A stretch of DNA of 64,000 bases, from the NCBI GenBank assembly GCA_963794955.1, contig CAWCGF010000013.1:62001-126000 (forward strand). The letters are read 5' to 3'. Origin of the DNA: JAFDVL01 sp963794955 (GTDB lineage: Bacteria; Acidobacteriota; Blastocatellia; RBC074). Positions 10,766 to 18,810 of this stretch are shown one piece after another. The notes under the pieces are model-generated. The model made no database searches, was not told where the DNA came from, and saw only the letters and a program-made list of their open reading frames with translations. The position numbers and the translations under genes were made by a program. Each line of letters starts with the position of its first letter. Position 1 is the first letter of the stretch.

Positions 10766-12436
10766 TCAATACAGATAGAATGCATATAACGTATCGCCCG
10801 CCGCCACCAAAATATACTGCTTTCCATCCAGCAAATAGGTTTCCGGTGCGTTCGAGATTTGTCCCAGCCGTGCATGCCAGAGCGGCGTGCCCTTGGCGGC
10901 GTCATACGCGACCAGATTCCCCGACGTATCGCCGCCAAACACCAGCCTGCCCGCCGTCGTTAGCAATCCGTTCATTCCGCGTCCGAACGCCGGGCCGGGG
11001 TAGCGATGCCGCCACACGGCTTTGCCCGTTTTGTAATCAATGGCGGTCAGGTAGTTTGCAATCGTTGCTACGTTCACCTGCTCCATGCCGCCTAATCCCA
11101 TCGCGCCACGCGGATCGGTTTCGGTCAGGTAATACATCGCGTAGTTGTCCGATTGCGGCACGTAAAACAAGCCCGTGTCCGGCGAGAAAGCAGGCGGCGG
11201 CCAGTTCGTCACCCCGCCATTATTGGGCGAAACGAGCGCGCCGCCAATGTGATGATCCTTCTCAGGAATGCGGACGGGCGCACCGCGCTTATCCAGGCCC
11301 TGCGCCCAATTCACCGGATCGGAATATTTGGTCGTCAATAAATGTTCGCCCGTCACGCGATCCAACACGAAGAAAAAGCCGTTGCGTTGCGCGGTCATCA
11401 CCAGCTTGCGCATCTTGCCGCCAAAGGGCGCGTCTACGATCACGGGCGTTTGCGCCGCGTCCCAGTCGTGCGTGTCATGCGGCGAGAGCGAATAGTGCCA
11501 GGCCAGTTTGCCCGTGTCTACATTGATGGCGACAAGCGCGCAGGTGTAGAGATTGTCGCCTGAACCGCGATTCTGCGCGGTGTACGCAGGCGTCGGATTG
11601 CCGGTGCCCGTGATGTAAAGTTTCGTTTCGGGATCATACGCGCCGGGCGTCCAGATATTGCCGCCACCGTGCCGCGCCGCATCCAGATTCGCCCACGTTT
11701 TCAACGCCGGATCATCGGCTGTCATCGGCACGGTGTACCATTTCCATTGCACTTCGCCCGTGTCAGGATCGAAGGATTGCAGGAATCCCGGCGCGTCCAG
11801 ATCGTTGCCCGTGCCAACCAGCACGTGATTGCCAACGACAATCGGAGCCATCGTCGAGAAATATTGCTCTTCAAATTTGGCGATGGTTTTGTGCCAGCGT
11901 TCCTTGCCCGTTTTGGCGTCGAGGCAAACGAGGTAATTGTCCGGCGTTTCAAAATATAGCCAGTTCTTCCACATCCCGACGCCGCGATTGCCAATATGCG
12001 TGCCGCCGCGCGTCTTCCACACGTAATGCCACAGCACCGTGCCATCGTGTGCATCCATCGCCCACACATTGTCGGGCGTCGTGACATAGAGGACGCCGTC
12101 CACTTGTAAAATCCCCCCCTTGATGGTTGTGCCGGGGCCAGCATCGGTAGTGCCGACACCACCCACTATCGTCGGGAAGCCAGCACCACCAAAGCGCCCG
12201 CCACCCGCTTGCCCCAAACCGGCAGTCACGCGCGTCGCCCAGGCCAGGGTCAGGTGCTTGACGTTGATTTGATTGATTTGTTTCAGCGCGCTATATCGCT
12301 TGCTGGAATAGTCGCCTGAATAGGTCGGCCACGATTCGGACAGCGGTTTGAGGATGTCGGCAGGTTCAAGATGCTGCCCCGCCGCGAAGCCGGAGAACAA
12401 ACACAGGAAAATTAGGACGCTCAGCTTTTTCATCAT
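10766..12436 (-). CDS. PQQ-dependent (quinoprotein) dehydrogenase, periplasmic
   Basis: 556 residues with a signal peptide (MKKLSVLIFLCLFSGFAAG) and repeated beta-propeller W motifs (DGTVLWHYVW, TGKERWHK, TGEVQWKW, TGKAVWRHRY). SPHDTHDWD contains the catalytic aspartate of methanol/ethanol-dehydrogenase relatives, and GNPTPAY and GSGDNLYT match cofactor and metal positions. There is no CxxCH motif, so electrons must leave through a separate cytochrome. The gene directly upstream, ten bases away on the same strand, encodes a two-heme cytochrome c. The natural substrate, an alcohol or sugar, is unknown. Confidence 0.88.
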   Translation of the reverse strand: MMKKLSVLIFLCLFSGFAAGQHLEPADILKPLSESWPTYSGDYSSKRYSALKQINQINVKHLTLAWATRVTAGLGQAGGGRFGGAGFPTIVGGVGTTDAGPGTTIKGGILQVDGVLYVTTPDNVWAMDAHDGTVLWHYVWKTRGGTHIGNRGVGMWKNWLYFETPDNYLVCLDAKTGKERWHKTIAKFEEQYFSTMAPIVVGNHVLVGTGNDLDAPGFLQSFDPDTGEVQWKWYTVPMTADDPALKTWANLDAARHGGGNIWTPGAYDPETKLYITGTGNPTPAYTAQNRGSGDNLYTCALVAINVDTGKLAWHYSLSPHDTHDWDAAQTPVIVDAPFGGKMRKLVMTAQRNGFFFVLDRVTGEHLLTTKYSDPVNWAQGLDKRGAPVRIPEKDHHIGGALVSPNNGGVTNWPPPAFSPDTGLFYVPQSDNYAMYYLTETDPRGAMGLGGMEQVNVATIANYLTAIDYKTGKAVWRHRYPGPAFGRGMNGLLTTAGRLVFGGDTSGNLVAYDAAKGTPLWHARLGQISNAPETYLLDGKQYILVAAGDTLYAFYLY

Positions 12437-12446
12437 TTTGCTCCGA

Positions 12447-13359
12447 TTATTTCAGGCTCTCCAAATACGCCGTCACGTTATGAATGTCTTTGTCTGTGTA
12501 CTTGCTTAGCAGTTCCCGATGCGGCGTCAGCGGGTCGTGGATTTCAACTTTCGGGACATCGCCGTTGCGACGAAAGGTACGCGGTGTGCCGTCAGCTTCA
12601 ATCAACGTCACGATAAAATCGTCAATGCGTTTGAGGCGGCCTGTGACTTGTTTGCCCGCCGCCACTGTCACGGTCACGGTGGTCGGTTTCAGGTTGCTCG
12701 GCGCGCCGCCGCCACCAAAACCGCCGCCACTGCCCGGCATCAACCAATTCTGCTGCATCAGGCGCGGGTTACTAAAGCGCGCCGCAAAGCCTTTCAGATC
12801 ACCTGTCACCGAATGGCATTTCGCGCACGTCGACGTTGAAGTAGGCTTCGCCCGCTTTGGCCTCGCCGACGACAATCGTTGCCGGGCGGTTGCGCGAGAG
12901 GTCATAGCCGCCGACGCGAAAGCTGTGAATGAACGCTGAAATATCCGAGATTTGTTCCATCGTCAGCGCAAACTTCGGCATCAAGCCGCGCCCGTTTTGC
13001 ACCACGGGGGCCAGCAATTCGCCCTTCTGATCGTTCAGCATAATGTCCGAGCGAATCAGGCTCGGTCCACCCTCGCCACCGCCGCGCGCGTCGGAGCCGT
13101 GACAAAAGCTGCAATGCACGGAATACAGCGCCTTGCCGCGTTCGAGCACTTCGGGCGTAGCCGGAGGCCGTTGCGGGTAGGCGTTCCCAAACCCGCCACC
13201 GCCGGGTGGGCGAGGCGGGCCGCCCGGCCCCTGTGGAGTTGCAGGTTGATTGGGTCGTGGATTTTGCGTTTGCGCCGTGACGGTCAACAGCAGATGTGTC
13301 ACCACAAGGAATAAGAACGTCAGAAGCAAGAGTCCTTTGACGGCAGTGATTTTGGACAT
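12447..13359 (-). CDS. Two-heme cytochrome c, partner of the PQQ dehydrogenase (one frameshift)
   Basis: A signal peptide (GLLLLTFLFLVVTHLLL) and a Pro/Gly-rich linker precede a first cytochrome domain with CSFCHG and a methionine ligand candidate in GLMPKFALT. A second heme motif, CAKCHS, lies in another frame. The frame shifts by one extra base at about 12825-12840, between GEAYFN and TCAKCHS, and without it a single protein of about 300 residues results. The C-terminal part has a small beta domain (TVTVTVAAGKQVTGRLKR) inserted before YTDKDIHNVTAYLESLK. It likely accepts electrons from the dehydrogenase encoded ten bases downstream. Confidence 0.85.
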
Positions 13360-13397
13360 AGGTTTTCTTCCTGAGGAGAAAGGGTTTTGGTCAAAAG

Positions 13398-14613
13398 TTA
13401 TCCCTGGGCACGTTCGATCAAGCGATTCGCAGGGAGACTTGGATCAAGCACTTTCGCCGCGCTTTCATCGCCGACCACCGGCAGCGTCGTCGCATCCAGC
13501 AACCCCAGTTGCACCAGCACGGAAGCCTGATCCCAGTAAATATGCTCGTGCGCCAATTTGCCGGCGCGGAAATGCACAACGACAACCAGCGGCACGCGTA
13601 CGTGTTTTCCGGTCGGCGCAATGCCGGGCAACATCCAATCCATTTGGCTTGTGTGCGTGAATTCAAAGACCATTTCGTCTACGACACGATCTTTACCGAG
13701 GGTGCGCGAAATGGGCGTCAGGTGGTGTCAGGGGCATTTGCGGAATGAAACGTTCAGAATAAAACGCGCGCAATTCATCGTGTCCAGCGCCGCCTGTCAG
13801 CACGGGAACGTGATTGACATACGCATCCGGCACCATTGTCGCCAACGTGTCTTCGGTGTTGCGCGTGGCAAATTCAAATTTGACATGCTCGTCCCATAGC
13901 TCCGAGAGATTTTGCTTCGCCGGTTGAAGATGCCGCACGAAAAACTCCAGCGTGCGCAGGTTCGCCAATTCCGCTGCGGCGGCGTTGTAGTGCGGTCCGC
14001 CCACACGTGCAAAGCCGTGATCGCAACCGAGCATAGTCACGCATGGTCACGAGCGGATGTCCCGTCATCGCCGCGTGCAACTGCACTTGTGTTGTGGCGG
14101 GCAATACTGATCCAATTCGGCCAGGTACAACATCAACGGGCTGTTGCAAATTCACGATTTCGTGCCAGCGCGTTCTCGATGCCAACACCGTAATAACCAA
14201 CGCTGGCATCGGGGTGATGGCGCACGGCAAGCAAATAGGCCAGCTTGCCGCCCAGGCAAAACCCAACCGCCCCGACTTTGCCCGTGCAAGCCGGATGCTG
14301 TCGCAGAAACTGCATCGCCGCGCCCGCATCATCCACGGCGTTCGACTTCGTCAAGTCCTTGATAGAGCGCAAACGCCTTTTGCCATTCGGCGTCGGATTG
14401 ATCGGTCAATTCCACGTTGCGCTCTTGTCGCCAAAACAAATCGGGACAGACGACAACGAAGCCGCGCGCCGCATACCATTCGGCAATGGTACGCATATCC
14501 TGGTTGACGCCAAAGATTTCTTGCAGCAACACGATGCCCGGCCCGCTGCCACTTGCAGGCAAAGCCAGGTACGCATCGAATTCGCCGCTATCGAATGCTT
14601 TGATTGTGACCAT
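13398..14613 (-). pseudogene. Dienelactone hydrolase fused to a SnoaL-like domain, broken by several frameshifts
   Basis: Conceptual assembly across frames from ATG 14613 gives a dienelactone hydrolase (ALPASGSGPGIVLLQEIFG; nucleophile Cys in GAVGFCLGG; His in GCDHGFARVGG), followed directly by an NTF2/SnoaL-like domain (LSELWDEHVKFEFATRNTED to the stop at 13398). Frame changes are needed near 14340-14355, 14150, 14127, 14105, 14030 and 13730. Several are single extra bases. Six breaks in 1.2 kb make this the worst-affected gene of the window, so true decay is possible, although local sequence error would look the same. The fused architecture itself is interpretable. Confidence 0.75.
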
Positions 14614-14633
14614 TGATGAAGCTCCTCGGAAGA

Positions 14634-14754
14634 TGTACAGCAAACTTGCTATAGCTTTTAAGAAAAATCCTTTTCTTGCCTACTATAGTTTGCCTATGAT
14701 TCCCTTATTGATCCGTGACACAAGCCATCAGCAAACGGGCAAGTTTGCTGTACA
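14634..14754. repeat. Inverted repeat with 16-bp perfect arms (AGCAAACT type)
   Basis: The arms at 14634-14649 and 14739-14754 are perfectly complementary (TGTACAGCAAACTTGC and its complement) and enclose 89 bp. The enclosed DNA has a further small inverted repeat (AAGAAAA ... TTTTCTT). The right arm ends four bases before the stop of the M28 peptidase gene. It is related in sequence core (AGCAAACT) and layout to the element at 52114-52190. No transposase is present; it could be a MITE-like or REP-like element. Confidence 0.75.
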
Positions 14755-14758
14755 GTTA

Positions 14759-16444
14759 TTACTCCGTCAGTTTCCCGTCACTTCCCTTGCCCACGCGCGG
14801 CCCTTTGTTATCGCGCACTGGCGCGTGATTGAGGTTGGCGACACGGCGTCCGGTTTCATACACCAGTTGACCGATGCGCGCCATTTTCTCAAAGTTAATT
14901 TTCTCGATGCTATCAGTATTGACGTGATAGTCGGAATGCAAACCGGTTGTGTAGAAAATAATCGGGATGCCTTTGGCCGCGTAGCTATAGTGATCGCTGC
15001 GATAATACACCTGCTCCAAATCAGTCGGATCGTTCATCTCATAATCGAGTTTGAGCGGACGCGTCAGCGCGGCATTCGCGGCGATGCTAAGGGTATGCAA
15101 TTCGCTGCTGATGCGGTCGGAGCCAACCAGATAGACGGAATTTTCTTCTTCGGGTTTGTCATCGCGGTTCCGCCCGACCATATCCATATTCAAATTGGCG
15201 ACGGTCTTCTCAAGCGGAATCGCCGGATAATCCGCGTTGTAACGCGAACCGAGCAAGCCACGCTCTTCGCCCGCGTGCCAGAGGAAGGCAACCGAACGTT
15301 TTGGTTTCGGGCCGGTGACAAAGGCTTTGGCCACGCCCAGCAAGGTCGCGGTGCCGGAACCGTCATCGTCTGCGCCGTTCCAGATACGATCTTCGGCAGC
15401 GCCTTGCTTGACGCGTCCGACAGCGCCTTGCCGCGCGCCATTCACAACTTCGCCCTCGGCATAACCGACGTGATCGTAATGCGCGCCAAAGGTCACAAAC
15501 GTGTCTTTCAGTTTGGGATCGCTACCTTCAATCACACCGATCACGTTGCGCGTGTATTGCGTGCGCACCGTTTGATAATCCGCGTCCAAATTGAACGTGA
15601 GCTTCACGCCTTTGAGCGCGAAGGATGGCAGGGCTTCTTGTTTGGCAGCCTTGTCTTTCAACTCAGCATATTTGACTTCAGAGTTGCTGAAGAGGAATTC
15701 AAAAAACTCATCTTGCGCGGTCACTACCGGAGGCGTCGGTGTATCCAGCCGTTGCACCGTCGTGAAATCCGCCTGCACAGCGACGGGACGAACGCCCGCG
15801 CCGCCGCCACGCCCGCCAAAGCCACCGGTCAAGGCCGGGCCAATTGCCGCGACGGCTTTGCCTTGATCAGTCGCGTAACGCGCGCGTCCACCGAGCATGC
15901 GACGAAATTGTGGGGCCAAACCTTTTGGCCCTTGCCCCCCCAGATAAACGACGGCTTTGCCTTGCACATTCTTGCCCGCATAATCGTTATGATTGGCGGC
16001 GGGCGCATCCAGGCCATAGCCGAGGAAATCCACCTGCTCCACCGTCACGCTGCGCTTGCCGCCGACGTTTTTCGGGAAGCTGATGCCTGCGCCGTCTTTG
16101 AATGTGCGCGACTCGCCATTGACTTCCACGGTTAATGTCGAACGATTCGTGCTTTTGATGCCGAGCACTTTGACGCGCTGAAAATACGACCCATTGTCGC
16201 CCCCCGGCTTGACGCCCATTGCTTGTAATTGCTGGGCAAGGTAGGCGGCGGCAAGGCCGAGTCCTTCGGAATAGGTCGCGCGGCCTTCGAGTTCATCAGA
16301 AGAGAGATAGGTCAGCCAGGTCTTCAGGTCTTCCACAGGCACCTGTCCTTTGGCAGCTTTACTTTTCTGAGCGGGAACGGAAGTGAGGGCCAAGCTACAC
16401 GCCAATAGCACGGCAACGAGCTTGGTCAAATGACGAGTGAACAT
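14759..16444 (-). CDS. Secreted M28-family zinc aminopeptidase with PA domain
   Basis: The start at 16444 is preferred over an upstream in-frame ATG because AGGAG lies just ahead and a signal peptide follows (LVAVLLACSLALTSVPAQ). 561 residues. Metal ligands are visible in order: H in GAHYDHVGY, D in WNGADDDGSG, E-E in HAGEERGLLGS, D in NLNMDMVGRN and H in GLHSDYHVN. A protease-associated insert precedes the catalytic core (residues about 130-260). It is expected to remove N-terminal amino acids from extracellular peptides. Its 3' end abuts a palindrome. Confidence 0.88.
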   Translation of the reverse strand: MFTRHLTKLVAVLLACSLALTSVPAQKSKAAKGQVPVEDLKTWLTYLSSDELEGRATYSEGLGLAAAYLAQQLQAMGVKPGGDNGSYFQRVKVLGIKSTNRSTLTVEVNGESRTFKDGAGISFPKNVGGKRSVTVEQVDFLGYGLDAPAANHNDYAGKNVQGKAVVYLGGQGPKGLAPQFRRMLGGRARYATDQGKAVAAIGPALTGGFGGRGGGAGVRPVAVQADFTTVQRLDTPTPPVVTAQDEFFEFLFSNSEVKYAELKDKAAKQEALPSFALKGVKLTFNLDADYQTVRTQYTRNVIGVIEGSDPKLKDTFVTFGAHYDHVGYAEGEVVNGARQGAVGRVKQGAAEDRIWNGADDDGSGTATLLGVAKAFVTGPKPKRSVAFLWHAGEERGLLGSRYNADYPAIPLEKTVANLNMDMVGRNRDDKPEEENSVYLVGSDRISSELHTLSIAANAALTRPLKLDYEMNDPTDLEQVYYRSDHYSYAAKGIPIIFYTTGLHSDYHVNTDSIEKINFEKMARIGQLVYETGRRVANLNHAPVRDNKGPRVGKGSDGKLTE

Positions 16445-16533
16445 GATTCGGTCTCCTGTAAATAGTATGAGAAATTTGATATATCTGATGACGAAGCGCG
16501 TAAGCGCAAGGTTACAGCTTCGCCGCTGGGGGT

Positions 16534-16615
16534 GTAGCGTAAACTTTCCAGTTTGCGCAGGTCTCCCCTGGGTATCGCTTGCGGAGACGGGCACAAAGGG
16601 GAAAGTTTATGCGCC
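16534..16615. repeat. Inverted repeat with GTAAACTTTCC arms in a divergent promoter region
   Basis: The left arm GCGTAAACTTTCC near 16537 pairs with GGAAAGTTTATGCGC at about 16600-16614, and the left side continues into CAGTTTGCGC. The element occupies part of the 290 bp between the divergent M28 peptidase and Gfo/Idh/MocA genes. The rest of that gap shows nothing I can name. Confidence 0.6.
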
Positions 16616-16734
16616 ATCTCATAATTTCGCTGGCACCGTCATGACGCTAGAATCACGGTGCATCTTGTCCTACAATTGCGCCGCAAAGTCAAAGATACAA
16701 CCAACTAATCAACACAAAACCAGAGGAGTAAAGA

Positions 16735-17859
16735 ATGTTAGCTGTTACCCGTCGTGATTTTATCAAACAAGCCTCCCACGTCTCGCTCGTCGCCGGATCA
16801 CTAGCGGCTACCACCTCGTTTGCGCAACGTGTGCCCGATCCACCCGGCAAAAAGCTGGGCTGGGCGATTGTGGGTTTGGGCAGCTTGGCTATCAATCAAA
16901 TCCTGCCGGCCTTTGCCAAATGCGAGAAGTCAAAAGTGACTGCCTTCGTTAGCGGGCATCGGGACAAAGCCGATAAGTTGGCGGCGCGCTACGGCGTCCA
17001 GCCCAAAAACATCTACAGCTACGAAACCTACGACCAACTCAAAAACAACCCCGACGTAGACATCATTTACATCGTCTTGCCCAACGGCATGCACGCCGAA
17101 TACACCGTGCGTGGCGCACAGGCCGGCAAGCACATCCTGACCGAAAAGCCGATGGCGAACACGCCGAAGGATTGCGAAGACATGATCACCGCTTGTAAAA
17201 AAGCTGGCAAAAAGTTAATGGTCGCCTATCGTTGCCGCTACGAACCCTTCAACCAGACGCTCATCAAGTTGTCGCAAGACAAAGAACTGCTCGGCCCCAT
17301 CCGCGCAGTCATCAGCGATCATGGCTTCAATATTGGCGATCCGAAACAATGGCGATTGAGTAAAGCGTTGGCTGGGGGCGGATCGCTGATGGACATTGGC
17401 TTGTACGCCTTGCAGGCCACGCGCTATTGCACCGGTGAAGAACCCAGCGAAGTGAATGCGATGGAATACACGGATCGCAGCGACGTGCGCTTCAAAGAAG
17501 TCGAAGACATGATTAACTTCCAATTGCGCTTTCCCAGTGGTGTGCTGGGGCAATGCACTTCCAGCTATGGCTATGCTGGACAAAATCACATTCGCGTCAT
17601 CGGCACCAAAGGCTGGGTGGAACTGGAACCAGCAACCAGTTACACTGGCGCGCGCATGCGCACGCGAATTGGTGGACAATTGGCCGAACGCGACATTCGT
17701 CCCGTAGATCATTTTGCGGCGGAGATGGATCACCTGTCTGAATGCGTAATGGAGAATAAAGAACCGCTCACACCGGGCGAAGAAGGCTGGCGCGACCTGA
17801 AGATTATGATGGCGATTTATGAAGCAGCGCGTACGGGCAAAACCGTGAAGCTGGGATGA
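16735..17859 (+). CDS. Tat-exported Gfo/Idh/MocA-family oxidoreductase
   Basis: 374 residues. The N-terminus has a twin-arginine signal (TRRDFIKQ followed by a hydrophobic stretch), then a Rossmann fold (WAIVGLGSLA), the family motif ILTEKPMAN and a C-terminal GFOR-like domain. The closest described type would be periplasmic glucose-fructose oxidoreductase, which carries a tightly bound NADP, but substrate and product cannot be assigned here. A strong ribosome site (GAGGAG) precedes the ATG. It stands alone between two palindromes. Confidence 0.85.
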   Translation: MLAVTRRDFIKQASHVSLVAGSLAATTSFAQRVPDPPGKKLGWAIVGLGSLAINQILPAFAKCEKSKVTAFVSGHRDKADKLAARYGVQPKNIYSYETYDQLKNNPDVDIIYIVLPNGMHAEYTVRGAQAGKHILTEKPMANTPKDCEDMITACKKAGKKLMVAYRCRYEPFNQTLIKLSQDKELLGPIRAVISDHGFNIGDPKQWRLSKALAGGGSLMDIGLYALQATRYCTGEEPSEVNAMEYTDRSDVRFKEVEDMINFQLRFPSGVLGQCTSSYGYAGQNHIRVIGTKGWVELEPATSYTGARMRTRIGGQLAERDIRPVDHFAAEMDHLSECVMENKEPLTPGEEGWRDLKIMMAIYEAARTGKTVKLG

Positions 17860-17870
17860 GAAGAAAAAGA

Positions 17871-18142
17871 ATTCACCACGAAGAACACAAAGCGCACGAA
17901 GAAGAAAAAGAGGAATGGAAAGAGACAATACATTATTAGATAGTAGGTAAATCGAGGGGGATACCGGTCAGGTTGCGTGTCAGTAGCCCGCGCGTCAGCA
18001 AGGGCTGCTCTTCACCAGTCTAGCCCTTGCTGACGCGCGCGCCACTGACATATCCCCCCGGGCTTCACCACTACCTATTATTACTTCGTCGCTTCTTCTC
18101 TTTACCTTTCCCTTCGTGTTCTTCGTGAGCTTCGTGGTGAAG
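17871..18142. repeat. Nested composite palindrome of about 270 bp (CACGAAG-unit outer arms)
   Basis: This 304-bp gap holds concentric inverted repeats. The outer arms have CACGAAGAA units (about 17873-17905 against 18110-18141). Inside them are TAGTAGGTA against TACCTA, CGAGGGGGATA against TATCCCCCCG, and TGTCAGTAGC against GCCACTGACA. At the centre is a perfect 18-bp stem (17989-18006 with 18022-18039) around a 15-nt loop. The different unit sequences in each shell look like one palindrome inserted into another. No reading frame is convincing. It separates the oxidoreductase gene from the sigma factor gene. Confidence 0.85.
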
Positions 18143-18163
18143 AAGGTTTTTCTTAAATAAGCG

Positions 18164-18718
18164 ATGCCCAACGAAATCTCGCAATTGCTAATGAATTGGA
18201 GCGAAGGCGATGCGACGGCGCGCGAACGGTTGTTGCCGCTCGTCTATGATGAATTGCGACGACTGGCGCGGCATTATTTAAGCCACGAACGCGTCAATCA
18301 TACGTTGCAACCGACGGCCTTAGTGCATGAAGCTTATTTACGGATGGTGGATCAAAATGTCGTCTCGTGGCAAAATCGCACGCAATTTTTCGGCCTCGCG
18401 GCGACGTTGATGCGCAACATCCTGGTAGATCACGCGCGGCGTCACCTGGCCGATAAACGCGGCGGCGGTGAATATGCGCTTTCGTTAAGCGAAGTAGATC
18501 GGTTCAGCGCCCAACCAGAGGTTAAGCTTTTGGCGCTGGATGAAGCGTTAGATGAGTTGACAGCAGTTTCTCCGCAGCATGCTCAGGTCGTGGAATTGCG
18601 CTATTTCGGCGGGCTAACGATTGAGGAAACCGCCAAAGCCCTGGGCAGTTCGCACGCCACCGTCGAGCGCGATTGGGCCTTTGCCCGCGCCTGGCTCAAG
18701 AAGAAGATGAGTCAGTAG
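18164..18718 (+). CDS. ECF-type sigma factor of the TIGR02999 / kinase-associated group
   Basis: 184 residues with sigma region 2 (LPLVYDELRRLARHYLSHE ... LMRNILVDHARRH) and region 4 (VELRYFGGLTIEETAKALG, then SHATVERDWAFARAWLKK). The usual acidic stretch of region 2.2 (normally D-A-E-D-like before L-x-Q-E) reads Q-P-T-A-L-V-H-E-A-Y here, with a threonine and no acidic residue ahead of the helix. A Ser/Thr kinase gene follows 80 bp downstream. In the EcfP/PknT pair of Vibrio, a sigma factor lacking that acidic patch needs phosphorylation by its partner kinase, and the same logic is inferred here. No anti-sigma gene is adjacent. Confidence 0.88.
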   Translation: MPNEISQLLMNWSEGDATARERLLPLVYDELRRLARHYLSHERVNHTLQPTALVHEAYLRMVDQNVVSWQNRTQFFGLAATLMRNILVDHARRHLADKRGGGEYALSLSEVDRFSAQPEVKLLALDEALDELTAVSPQHAQVVELRYFGGLTIEETAKALGSSHATVERDWAFARAWLKKKMSQ

Positions 18719-18810
18719 TCATTGGTTACTTGTCCCTTGCCACTGGTTTGGGCAAAAGACTTTATGGGGAGAAACCAATGACCAATGACCAGTGACCAAT
18801 GACCAATGAC
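18716..18810. repeat. Composite palindrome, GTCATTGGT-unit family (copy 1)
   Basis: TAGTCATTGGTTACTTGTC on the left is mirrored on the right by tandem ACCAATGACC/ACCAGTGACC units. The right arm runs into, and supplies, the ATG of the kinase gene at 18799. A second copy at 41777-41867 also ends at a start codon (hslO). No Shine-Dalgarno sequence lies between arm and ATG in either case. Confidence 0.8.

Noticed and set aside
14417..16135. A 572-codon open frame on the plus strand
   Set aside because: It is antisense to the M28 peptidase gene, whose catalytic motifs are complete on the other strand. The plus-strand translation has no recognisable domain.
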